Made by a program: the position numbers and the translations under genes. A DNA stretch of 64,000 bases, taken from contig JBBDSC010000217.1 of the NCBI GenBank assembly GCA_040905145.1, forward strand, positions 1 through 64,000, given 5' to 3'. The notes beneath the pieces are model-generated. The model saw nothing but the letters and a program-made list of their open reading frames with translations, did not search any database and was not told the DNA's origin. Below, in pieces: positions 1 through 8,415 of the stretch; within the stretch, counting starts at the first letter, position 1; each line of letters begins with the position of its first letter. The DNA is from DATGMS01 sp040905145 (GTDB lineage Bacteria > Bacteroidota > Bacteroidia > Cytophagales > Cyclobacteriaceae).

Positions 1-104
1 CGGTCTCCAGACTTCCAGCTTGTCCAACTTCCAACTTCGTTCTCCGGTCTTCCGGCTTCTCTCTTCCTTCCATTGGAATTAAACCAATACCTTTCTTTTT
101 ATCC
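1..104. repeat. CT-rich low-complexity intergenic repeat at the left edge
   Basis: A pyrimidine-rich stretch built from short variants of cttccgg, cttccaac and ggtctcc. Its reverse complement resembles the GA-rich spacers at 28942-29060 and 63455-63545 (gaagaccggaga-like words), so it is probably one member of a dispersed intergenic repeat family. It lies just beyond the stop codon of the neighbouring amidohydrolase gene. No coding potential was recognised. Confidence 0.4.
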
Positions 105-3100
105 CTAATTATGTCCTATACTGCAGCCACAACCACCGCGCATAAAGCTGTTTGTCTCTTCATGCCATGGGAAAGCGGCATTATAGCGGTTGTTTTCCCA
201 ATAAAACTTTTTACGTTTCTTAGGCTCGTTGCCTATTTCGTTCATCGTTTCTGTATTGTACAGCCTCCCATTGACCATGGTGTATAGTATGGTTTCAGAA
301 TTGCGGATATCTTCCAATGGGTTTTTGTCCAACACGATGAGATCGGCCAATTTACCCACTTTAAGCGACCCGATATCGTTTCCAGCTCCTATATAGTTGG
401 CGCCGTTTATGGTAGCTGTCTGAAGGGTTTGCATATTGCTCATTCCCCCTTGTTGTAGGCTCCACAGTTCCCAATGAGCACCAAGCCCCTGCAGTTGGCC
501 ATGTGCCCCCAAGTTAATTTTTACTCCCGCATTGGCCAAAGCAGTTACAGCTTTGGAAGTGAGGATATGGCTGTTTTCATATTCTTCGTCCGGCACCATG
601 GTTCGGTGTCTGGAGCGGGCATCTATTATTCCCCTGGGAGTATATTGTAGCAATTTTTCATTTTCCCATACCTTGGTTTTTTGGTACCAGTAATACTCTG
701 CATTCAATCCCCCATAATTCACAATGAGTGTAGGGGTATAGCCCACATCGCTGGCGCTCCACAATTCTATAATGTCCTTATACAAAGGGGCAACAGGAAT
801 GTTATGTTCAATGCCCGTATGGCCATCCATGATCATGCTCATATTGTGAAAAAAGGTGGACCCTCCTTCCGGCACCACATTAATGCCTTCCTCACGTGCA
901 GCCTGAAGGATTTGTTGGCGTTGGTCGCGTCTTGGCTGGTTGTAACTTTTGACCGAAAGTGCACCAAAAGCCTTTGTTCGCCTGATCGAAGAACGGGCAT
1001 CCTCCAACGTATTAACTACCGCTTTGATGTCGCCTTCAGCACCATACAGGATAAATCCAGTGGAATAAAGTCTTGGACCTACCAGTGCACCGTTTTTCAC
1101 CATCTCTGAAAGTGTGAAGACGGTTTCGGTATTGGCCGAAGGATCATGGGCAGTAGTGACCCCAAAGGCAAGATTTGCATAAAACTGCCAATTCTGTTGG
1201 GTAACCAAACCCTGTCGGAAAGCTCCCACATGAGCATGTGCATCTACAAGACCGGGCATGATGGTTTTACCTGTCAAATCATAAACTTTTGCATCTTTAG
1301 GCACATTAATTTCTGTATTGGCACCTATTGCTTCTATTCGGTTTTGATGGATTACCAGGGTACCATTTTCGATAACCTCGTCGCCTTCCATTGTAATGAT
1401 GTGGGCATTGGTAAAGGCGATGCGTCCTTCCGGTTTATCCATCTTGGCTTTCAAACCAATTTTGACTCCTTCAGCGGTGGGTTCACCTACTTTTTCAGGA
1501 GACCCGGGTAAAAAAGTGAACCTTTGTGTAATGTCGTTGGTAAAATACTCCTCACCCAGCGTCCAGTGAACCTGCTTGCTGTCTTGGGACCAATGCAGGT
1601 TAATCCCTGCATCATCGGCCAATGTTGAAACAGGTACCGAGGTGGATTTGTTGTCCAAATCTATTTCCTGTCCATTTAAGACCAGTGGGGCTACATAAGC
1701 TTTATGCAAGTGGGTAAAGGCAATCCACTTATTGTCCGGACTGGGTACTAAGCGGTTGGCGTATTTTGATTTGATATGGGTTCGTTGGTCCTTGCCTTGA
1801 AGATCTACACTTTTTAATTCCTTCGTCAGGTTTCCAAAGAAGGCGCCTCCTGTCTGATAAAATATCCGCTTTCCATCTTTGGTAAACCTGGGATATTCCC
1901 CTTCATTAACAATAAACTGAAGATTTCCACCGCCTGCATCCATAGTGTGTATTCCAGGATTCTTTGAAAAAGCCTTTCCTTGATCATTATTGCCCTCTTC
2001 TTTTCTGAAAACAATATTTTTTGCGTCAGGGGAAAAAGAAGGGGTCCTAAAAATGCCTTTTTCTGAAGTTAATTTTATAGGGGTTCCCCCGGAAACCAGG
2101 GCTTTATAAATAGCTCCAAATTCCAGGTCATTCCAAGTGACGTAGGCAATTTCCTTTCCATCTGGGGAAAAGGAAGGTTCTGCTTCAAAATCAGTTCCGC
2201 TGGTCAAGCGCTTTGGTGTGCCGTTTGGCAAATTTTTGGTCCAAACATAGCCCAATGCGCCAAACGCAAGGGTTTGGCCATCGGGAGAAGTAACTGCATC
2301 ACGGATCATTTTAGCGGTAAACTCTCCATCCGCAATAGGAGTTTGAAAATGAACATGCTCGGCCATTTTAACGGTGGCGTCTACCGTAAATGGAATGTTT
2401 TTAACGGCTAAGGAATGAATGTTTACCGAATTGATTTTACCTCCGGACCAGAAAACAATGTTTTCGTTATCAGGCATCCAGCTGAAATTGGGGTAAACGC
2501 CAAAAATTGCCCAAGCCGTCTGTTGATCCTTGTTCAGTTGATCATATACAGGCCATTCTTCTCCAGTTTCCAAGTCATGGAGATAGAGCACCGTTTTGGT
2601 GCGGACCCGTTTTATAAATGCCAATAACTTTCCGTCAGGGGAAATTTGTGGCCTTGCTGCCCCGCCTGGACCACCGGTCACTGTGATGGTTTCTCCTGTG
2701 TTAAAGTTGTAACGTTTAATGACATAGATCTGCTTGTTCGGGTCCCTGTTATATTCAAAAGCCCCGCCAGGAGCTACATCTTCACTGTAATACAGGTATT
2801 TTCCGTCTGGAGAGATTACCGGCTCGTTCACATCCTGTTGGTCATTTTTTCTTTGGGTCAGTTGCAGCCCATTGCCTCCTGTAATATGATATTGCCACAT
2901 TTCGCCTGCTCCTAATGACCTTCCCGAAGTAAAATGTTTTCTGGCTATTAAATAATTGCCATCGGGCATCCAGGCAGCATTATTGAGCAGCCTGAAATCT
3001 TCTTTGGTAATTTGCCGGGCCCCGCTTCCATCTTCCTTCATTACCCATATATTATCCCCACCACCTGCATCACTGGTGAAGGAAATGAATTTTCCATCTG

Positions 3101-3398
3101 GGCTAAACCGTGGCTGGACTTCAAAAGGCAATCCTGAACGCAGGGCAGTGGCCTCCCCTCCTTTAGCAGGAATGCTGTACAGGTCGCCCAATAAATCAAA
3201 AACAATGGTTTTACCATCGGGACTTACGTCCAGGTTCATCCAAGTACCCTCAGAAGTATTAAACCGGTGTTCCTTGAAGTTCCAATCGCCTGCTGGGTCA
3301 GCTACATTCCATTCCGTGGTGTCTTTTTTGTCTTGGGCTTGAAGTGTGAAAAACAAGAATATTCCGAAGAAGGTCAAAAACAGTTTCTTATCCATCAT
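105..3398 (-). CDS. Amidohydrolase with N-terminal TolB/WD40-like beta-propeller (secreted)
   Basis: A 1097-residue exported protein with a signal peptide at about residues 1-21. Residues 40 to 640 carry many PD40-type repeats of the form S-P-DG-K-I-F, as in TolB and oligopeptidase propellers. The C-terminal third is a metal-dependent amidohydrolase: the HxH site is in VDAHAHVG near residue 720, further His residues are in the GHTGIEHN segment, and GSLKVGKLADLIVLD is the usual end of the barrel. The length and domain order are normal for this Bacteroidota family. It probably hydrolyses a cyclic amide, peptide or similar substrate in the periplasm, but the substrate cannot be read from sequence. 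The tail ends in a Cys-rich CGCSIGHN. It appears monocistronic. Confidence 0.85.
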   Translation of the reverse strand: MMDKKLFLTFFGIFLFFTLQAQDKKDTTEWNVADPAGDWNFKEHRFNTSEGTWMNLDVSPDGKTIVFDLLGDLYSIPAKGGEATALRSGLPFEVQPRFSPDGKFISFTSDAGGGDNIWVMKEDGSGARQITKEDFRLLNNAAWMPDGNYLIARKHFTSGRSLGAGEMWQYHITGGNGLQLTQRKNDQQDVNEPVISPDGKYLYYSEDVAPGGAFEYNRDPNKQIYVIKRYNFNTGETITVTGGPGGAARPQISPDGKLLAFIKRVRTKTVLYLHDLETGEEWPVYDQLNKDQQTAWAIFGVYPNFSWMPDNENIVFWSGGKINSVNIHSLAVKNIPFTVDATVKMAEHVHFQTPIADGEFTAKMIRDAVTSPDGQTLAFGALGYVWTKNLPNGTPKRLTSGTDFEAEPSFSPDGKEIAYVTWNDLEFGAIYKALVSGGTPIKLTSEKGIFRTPSFSPDAKNIVFRKEEGNNDQGKAFSKNPGIHTMDAGGGNLQFIVNEGEYPRFTKDGKRIFYQTGGAFFGNLTKELKSVDLQGKDQRTHIKSKYANRLVPSPDNKWIAFTHLHKAYVAPLVLNGQEIDLDNKSTSVPVSTLADDAGINLHWSQDSKQVHWTLGEEYFTNDITQRFTFLPGSPEKVGEPTAEGVKIGLKAKMDKPEGRIAFTNAHIITMEGDEVIENGTLVIHQNRIEAIGANTEINVPKDAKVYDLTGKTIMPGLVDAHAHVGAFRQGLVTQQNWQFYANLAFGVTTAHDPSANTETVFTLSEMVKNGALVGPRLYSTGFILYGAEGDIKAVVNTLEDARSSIRRTKAFGALSVKSYNQPRRDQRQQILQAAREEGINVVPEGGSTFFHNMSMIMDGHTGIEHNIPVAPLYKDIIELWSASDVGYTPTLIVNYGGLNAEYYWYQKTKVWENEKLLQYTPRGIIDARSRHRTMVPDEEYENSHILTSKAVTALANAGVKINLGAHGQLQGLGAHWELWSLQQGGMSNMQTLQTATINGANYIGAGNDIGSLKVGKLADLIVLDKNPLEDIRNSETILYTMVNGRLYNTETMNEIGNEPKKRKKFYWENNRYNAAFPWHEETNSFMRGGCGCSIGHN

Positions 3399-3601
3399 TG
3401 TTTTATTGCTTGATTTATGAAATTAAAGCTTTGTTTCGAATTGTTAAGGCCTTCGGTATTTTTACCATTGCGATATGGCCAAGATACAACATGGGCTGGA
3501 AGCCTTAGGTTGCGCAATATCGCACCATTCCATTAACCACCCAAACTAATTTTTAAGATTGGAAATTTTGTATTGATTTTGAGTCACATGAAGAGATGCG
3601 C

Positions 3602-3857
3602 TTAGAATCTTTTTCTATAATCTACGCCTTTTGCTTTTCCTTTTTCATCTCTAATGAGGGGTTCCGTCCCTGAGATAATTTCCGTATTATGGGCAGAGAC
3701 ACAAATCCAGCTTTGGGAATGCTTTGGCATGACAAAAGAAAAAATGTTCTGTCTTAAACTGGGCATCCTCAGCAAACAGCGAAGCAATGTCTGTGGCATC
3801 ATTTTCGTTCCAGGCTTTGACAAACAATTTGGCGACATCTTCAGGATCGGTGATCAT
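3602..3857 (-). pseudogene. Remnant of an SgcJ/EcaC (NTF2/SnoaL-like) family gene with internal deletion and frameshift
   Basis: Starting at the ATG at 3857, one frame reads MITDPEDVAKLFVKAWNEND and continues to LFAEDAQF, the typical N-terminus of the SgcJ/EcaC NTF2-like family. It then becomes nonsense and stops. A second frame supplies the family's C-terminus, with IFSFVM, then WICVSAHNTEII, then VDYRKRF before the TAA at 3602. Normal members have about 130-140 residues. Here the middle of the fold, roughly 50-60 residues, is missing and the two ends are out of frame. I infer an internal deletion with a frameshift, so no functional product. Confidence 0.7.
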
Positions 3858-4041
3858 GTTTTAATTTTTTTACCACAGAAGGCCACGGAGAGGTTAATTT
3901 TTTCTTTTCACTACAGAGAAAACAGGGTTGCGATTGGAGGCATAGGATAATGTTATCAGCTTATTCATCCGCAGGATCCTTACCCCCAAATATCTCCTTC
4001 CCTTCGTCTCTAAAGCCTAAGCCACTCCAAATCCCTCTGTC

Positions 4042-4509
4042 TTATTTTGATCCAAACTTCACCTTGTAATATAAATATCCCAGGGTAAGCGTGCTCAAGA
4101 AAAAGATAAAAGTGGTCCACTCATAGGTCCTTTTGTTGGATTTTTGCTCAGCGATTTGTTGGTCTTTTTCGACCAAGGCCCTTTTAAGCTTTCCAATATC
4201 CTGTTCTTGTTTTTGGGCTATAAATTTGAAGTCGTCCTTTTCGTAGCCTATCTCAGTGGTTTCAATATTTTTGAGCATTTCCAGCTCTTCCATTATCTGG
4301 TTGTCTTTTTGGACTATGCGCTCCAACCATTCATTGGTGGCAACCATGTCTTTTTTGGTGCGGTTGTTAAAAATACCCGATTTTTCGCTTTCAGAATCCC
4401 TCCATTGTTGGTGAAGTGTTTGACGTTCTGTCATCAATCTGTTCAGTTTTTCCTGCCCAAATGTGGCCAAGGGCAGTAACAAGTAGAAAAAAAGGATAAA
4501 CTTCCTCAT
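4042..4509 (-). CDS. Hypothetical coiled-coil membrane protein with signal peptide
   Basis: A 155-residue protein of unknown function. It has a signal peptide (ILFFYLLLPLATFGQ), then a Glu/Lys/Gln-rich coiled coil over about residues 20-125, then one transmembrane helix (TTFIFFLSTLTLGYLYY) and a short basic tail. This layout suggests a periplasmic coiled coil anchored in the inner membrane. After the TAA at 4042 the same frame stays open for 26 more codons with ordinary protein-like content, ending at the TAA at 3961. The present stop may therefore be a recent nonsense change in the cytoplasmic tail. It lies downstream of aspS on the same strand, with a gap of about 80 bases. Confidence 0.6.
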   Translation of the reverse strand: MRKFILFFYLLLPLATFGQEKLNRLMTERQTLHQQWRDSESEKSGIFNNRTKKDMVATNEWLERIVQKDNQIMEELEMLKNIETTEIGYEKDDFKFIAQKQEQDIGKLKRALVEKDQQIAEQKSNKRTYEWTTFIFFLSTLTLGYLYYKVKFGSK

Positions 4510-4588
4510 AATTTAACTAATCATTAAAATAGTGCCTGCTCAAATGATGTGCCGATCGTCTCCCATCTATAGAAGTAGAACCGCACAT

Positions 4589-6346
4589 TTATCCCTTTTT
4601 TACCGCCAGTTGAATGCTCAACTCCTCCAGCTGTTCGGCAGCAATGGCACTGGGGGAATCAATCATAACATCCCTTCCGGAATTGTTTTTTGGGAAGGCA
4701 ATGTAATCGCGGATAGAATCCGATCCACCAAAAATAGCACAAAGCCGATCAAACCCAAAAGCAATTCCACCGTGTGGGGGAGCGCCATATTCAAAAGCTT
4801 CAAGCAAAAACCCAAACTGCTTTTGTGCCTCTTCATGGGTAAACCCCAAGTGCTGGAACATCTTCTGTTGGTTTGCTTTATCATGGATACGGATGGATCC
4901 GCCGCCGATTTCCACCCCATTGATTACCAAGTCGTAGGCATTGGCCCTGACCGCTCCAGGATCGGATTCCAACAAAGGGATATCGGCAGGATTGGGTGAG
5001 GTAAAAGGATGATGCATGGCATGGTATCTTTGACTTTCATCATCCCATTCCAGTAGGGGGAAATCCACGACCCAAAGTGGTTTAAATATATTCCTGTCCC
5101 TTAGGTTAAGTTCTTCACCCATTCTTAACCGTAGCTCAGCCATCTGTTTACGGATAGTATTGGCCTCACCGGAAAGCAGCAACAACAAATCGCCGGCTTT
5201 GGCGCCCATTTTATCAGCCCATGCTTTTAGGTCTTCCTGGTTATAAAACTTATCCACAGAAGATTTGAAAGTGCCATCTAGGTGGCACTTAACATACACC
5301 AGCCCTTTGGCACCAATTTGCGGACGCTTTATCCAATTGGTCAATTCATCCAGTTGCTTGCGGGTATATTCCGCTGCCCCCGGAGCACAGATTCCCAATA
5401 TGAGCCCTGCAGAGTCAAAAACATTGAAGTTCCGATGTTGGGCGAGAGAGGTCAGCTCTGTGAATGTCATTCCAAACCGTATATCCGGCTTGTCACTCCC
5501 GTATAACTTTATCGCATCCGAAAAGGTTATACGGGGAACCTCTCCCAACTCTACTTTTTTCACCGTAGAGAAAAGATGCTTGATCAACCCTTCAAAAGTC
5601 TGGAGTATATCCTCCTGCTCTACAAAAGCCATTTCACAGTCAATTTGTGTAAATTCCGGTTGCCTGTCCGCCCTTAGGTCTTCATCCCTAAAGCATTTTA
5701 CAATTTGGAAATAGCGGTCAAAGCCACTTACCATCAGCAATTGCTTAAAGGTCTGTGGGGACTGGGGAAGTGCATAAAATTCTCCCGGATTGATGCGGCT
5801 CGGCACTACAAAATCCCTGGCCCCTTCAGGAGTACTCTTGATCAATACCGGGGTCTCCACTTCTATAAATTCAAGGGAATCCATGAATTTACGGGTTTCC
5901 TGCATCATGTGATGTCTTAATTGAAGCTTTTCCCGCACCGTTTTCCTTCTCAAATCCAGGTACCTGTATTTCATCCTTAAGTCTTCTCCCCCATCTGTTT
6001 CATCTTCAATGATAAAAGGTGGTACCTTGGCCTTATTCAGTATTTCAAGTTGAGCTACTTTAACCTCAATAGCGCCTGTGGGAATTTTATCATTTTTGGC
6101 TGTCCTTTCTATCACCTTTCCGGTGGCTTTGACCACAAACTCACGGCCCAGTCCAGCTGCTTTTTTCAATAAAAATTCATCAGAAGACCCCTCCTCAAAA
6201 ATCAATTGGGTTAAACCATATCGGTCCCTTAAATCCACCCAGATCAGCCCGCCTTTATTTCTAACCCGTTGCACCCATCCAGAAAGCGTAACCTCATTAT
6301 CCACATCCACCAGCCGTAATTCTCCACAAGTATGTGATCTTAACAT
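4589..6346 (-). CDS. aspS: Aspartate--tRNA ligase
   Basis: A class II aminoacyl-tRNA synthetase of 585 residues, the usual bacterial AspRS length. The N-terminal OB-fold anticodon-binding domain (GWVQRVRNKGGLIWVDLRDR) is followed by the catalytic core, with motif 2 around FRDEDLRADRQPEFTQID and the C-terminal motif 3 segment GIAFGFDRLCAIFGG. A GAD-type insertion lies in the middle. It charges tRNA-Asp in the cytoplasm. The start at 6346 (MLRSHTCGELR) matches the family. A TATATTTG element 29 bases upstream fits a Bacteroidota -7 box. Confidence 0.97.
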   Translation of the reverse strand: MLRSHTCGELRLVDVDNEVTLSGWVQRVRNKGGLIWVDLRDRYGLTQLIFEEGSSDEFLLKKAAGLGREFVVKATGKVIERTAKNDKIPTGAIEVKVAQLEILNKAKVPPFIIEDETDGGEDLRMKYRYLDLRRKTVREKLQLRHHMMQETRKFMDSLEFIEVETPVLIKSTPEGARDFVVPSRINPGEFYALPQSPQTFKQLLMVSGFDRYFQIVKCFRDEDLRADRQPEFTQIDCEMAFVEQEDILQTFEGLIKHLFSTVKKVELGEVPRITFSDAIKLYGSDKPDIRFGMTFTELTSLAQHRNFNVFDSAGLILGICAPGAAEYTRKQLDELTNWIKRPQIGAKGLVYVKCHLDGTFKSSVDKFYNQEDLKAWADKMGAKAGDLLLLLSGEANTIRKQMAELRLRMGEELNLRDRNIFKPLWVVDFPLLEWDDESQRYHAMHHPFTSPNPADIPLLESDPGAVRANAYDLVINGVEIGGGSIRIHDKANQQKMFQHLGFTHEEAQKQFGFLLEAFEYGAPPHGGIAFGFDRLCAIFGGSDSIRDYIAFPKNNSGRDVMIDSPSAIAAEQLEELSIQLAVKKG

Positions 6347-6375
6347 ATTGATTTTAAATTTTAAAAGACAATCGC

Positions 6376-6383
6376 CAAATATA
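6376..6383 (-). promoter_or_regulatory. Probable Bacteroidota -7 promoter element of aspS
   Basis: On the minus strand this reads TATATTTG, a perfect match to the TAnnTTTG consensus of primary-sigma promoters in Bacteroidota. It lies 29 bases upstream of the aspS start codon. No convincing -33 TTTG was found at the expected spacing. Confidence 0.45.
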
Positions 6384-6626
6384 ATGATTATGGTTGAAAC
6401 ATAAAGTTTATAAAAATAACCTTTATGATCTTTTTAAGGTCTGTGCCAAATAAAAGATCGGCTTGAAATTTTGAATACCGAACATACAAAAGCTGCTATT
6501 TCATCGTTGCAATAGTCAGTAAAGGTTCAATTTTCATAAATATCATAAAAACAATGGCAATCCATCTTATTCTTAATGAAATTTAGGTTAATTTTATCTC
6601 TTCATAAGATATTTAAAAAATTTGAA

Positions 6627-7916
6627 ATGAAAAGAAATTTGATTATAGCTGGCTTGTTCTTTTTTTCAGCTGGAGGTTATGGCTTTTATACCTATAATAA
6701 TATTCCTTACCAAAACGACGAAGAAATAATTGCCCAAGTTATTGAAGAAGAAAAAGAAGAACCAATTGAGGAGAAGCTGCTTTTTGGCATTAATGTAAAT
6801 GAGCTGGACATTGTAGAGGGGGTAGTTGAAAGAAACCAAACCCTGTCCACCATTCTTGGTCCCTTCAATGTCCCCTATAAAATCATTGACGAAATTGCCA
6901 AGAAATCAAAGGATATATTTGATGTCAAGAGAATAGCCTCCAATAAAAAATACACTGTTTTAACCCCTAGGGATTCTTCTCAAGCCCAGTTTTTCATTTA
7001 TGAACCTAACAAAGTGGAATATGTGGTTTTTAAGCTCGATGAACCGGATGTTTACAAAGAAGCAAAACCTGTGGAATTGAGAAGGAAGGAAGTAGGGGGT
7101 ACTATCACACGTTCTCTGTATGTCAATATGGTGGAGCAGGGGGTTGGTCCTGATTTGATAGATCAGTTTGCAGATTTGTACGGCTGGACAGTAGACTTTC
7201 AAAGGCTTCAGAAAGGGGATAAATTTAAAGTGGTCTACAATGAAAAACTGGTAGATGGGATGGTAGTAGGTGTAGAAGAAATCCAGACGGCATATTTCGA
7301 GCATTTGGGGGAACCTACCCATGCGATCCCTTTTGAGCAGAATGGTCATGTTTCGTTTTTTGATCAGGAAGGGAATAGCCTAAAAAAGGCCTTCTTGAGG
7401 GATCCCTTGAAATTTACCCGAATTAGTTCCAGATATAACCTAAACAGGTTTCACCCTGTTCAGAAAAGGTATAAAGCACATCTGGGAACAGATTATGCGG
7501 CCCCAAGGGGTACGGAAATCCGATCAGTGGGTGACGGAACCGTGGTAGCAGCCAGTTATACGAGAGGGAACGGTAACTATGTCAAAATTAGGCACAACGG
7601 AACCTATAGTACCCAATATTTGCATATGTCCAAAATAGGAAAAGGCATTAAAACAGGGAAGAGGGTAAAGCAAGGCCAGGTGATAGGATATGTAGGTAGT
7701 ACTGGTTTGGCTACGGGCCCTCATCTTTGTTTCCGGTTTTGGAAACGTGGAAAGCAAGTGGATTGGTTAAGGGAAGAAATCCCACCTTCCGAACCCATCG
7801 CCCCTGAAAACAAATTGGCTTATGAGCGTGTGATGATGGAAAAATTGGATCAACTTGCGGCCATCCCTTATGTTGAGGCTCCTGATGAAACACAAGAGTT
7901 ATTGACCAGTAAATAA
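6627..7916 (+). CDS. M23 family metallopeptidase (LytM-like), cell-wall associated
   Basis: I chose the ATG at 6627 (MKRNLIIAGLFFFSAGGY) because it starts directly at a signal anchor; an in-frame ATG at 6576 would add 17 residues. The product has about 429 residues: a membrane anchor, an acidic linker, an OapA/LysM-like region, and a C-terminal M23 domain from about residue 275. The HxxxD zinc site is visible as HLGTD, and YLHM supplies another conserved His. The usual final HxH motif reads GPHLCF, so the second His is Cys. This looks like a subfamily trait, but it bears on zinc binding. Its likely role is peptidoglycan hydrolysis or regulation of hydrolases in the envelope. Confidence 0.85.
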   Translation: MKRNLIIAGLFFFSAGGYGFYTYNNIPYQNDEEIIAQVIEEEKEEPIEEKLLFGINVNELDIVEGVVERNQTLSTILGPFNVPYKIIDEIAKKSKDIFDVKRIASNKKYTVLTPRDSSQAQFFIYEPNKVEYVVFKLDEPDVYKEAKPVELRRKEVGGTITRSLYVNMVEQGVGPDLIDQFADLYGWTVDFQRLQKGDKFKVVYNEKLVDGMVVGVEEIQTAYFEHLGEPTHAIPFEQNGHVSFFDQEGNSLKKAFLRDPLKFTRISSRYNLNRFHPVQKRYKAHLGTDYAAPRGTEIRSVGDGTVVAASYTRGNGNYVKIRHNGTYSTQYLHMSKIGKGIKTGKRVKQGQVIGYVGSTGLATGPHLCFRFWKRGKQVDWLREEIPPSEPIAPENKLAYERVMMEKLDQLAAIPYVEAPDETQELLTSK

Positions 7917-8415
7917 CATTCTTTCGATAGCAGGCAAAGGCATGGACATGATGGCCACACCCGATCTATAAAACTACGAAAACAAAAATATAGCTTACCG
8001 TTGTCGCGCGTTTGCAACGAGTAACGGCTAAAGTTGAGTCTGTGACTCATTACATGAGCCGGTTTGATAAGAGGCTCCATGGTTAAGGGTCCAACCCAGA
8101 ATGGGTTGGATAAATATTTCTGCGAGACTCACCCGATAAAGAATCGGACCAAAAAAGCTAACCATAAGGATCACAAAGGTTTGCCCTAAGTTCCACAAAG
8201 CCTTCGTGTTACTACTTTTTGCGGCCATTGTGCACTTAGTGGTTTAAAAACTAGGCACTATATGTTTAACAAGATTGTAAAACAGACCGCCAATCTTATC
8301 ATTTGACCATCAGTAGAATTAAAGAGGAAGAAGCAAACTTTGTCAACCTTTGCTTTTGAATTTTGGCCAACAAAACATATTTTTAACGTTTTATTATTTA
8401 TAAACCCGATTAATA
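7917..8415. repeat. Gene-free spacer with a stem-loop and an AACCA...TGGTT-type dispersed repeat
   Basis: About 500 bases with no recognisable gene. An 8-bp perfect stem-loop (TCCAACCC, 5-base loop, GGGTTGGA) lies at 8090-8110. At about 8158-8250 is a repeat beginning gctaaccataagg and ending gcacttagtggttt. It aligns over most of its length with the repeat at 49748-49845, sharing TTCCACAAAGCC and TTCGTGTT. The remaining 165 bases before the next gene are AT-rich leader. Confidence 0.55.

Noticed and set aside
681..3342. Several open frames of 70-140 codons antisense to the amidohydrolase gene
   Set aside because: They lie wholly inside a well-supported gene, have no family-like content, and follow from its codon bias.
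3654..3950. 98-codon plus-strand frame as a gene
   Set aside because: It is antisense to the SgcJ-like remnant and extends into low-complexity spacer; no family resemblance.
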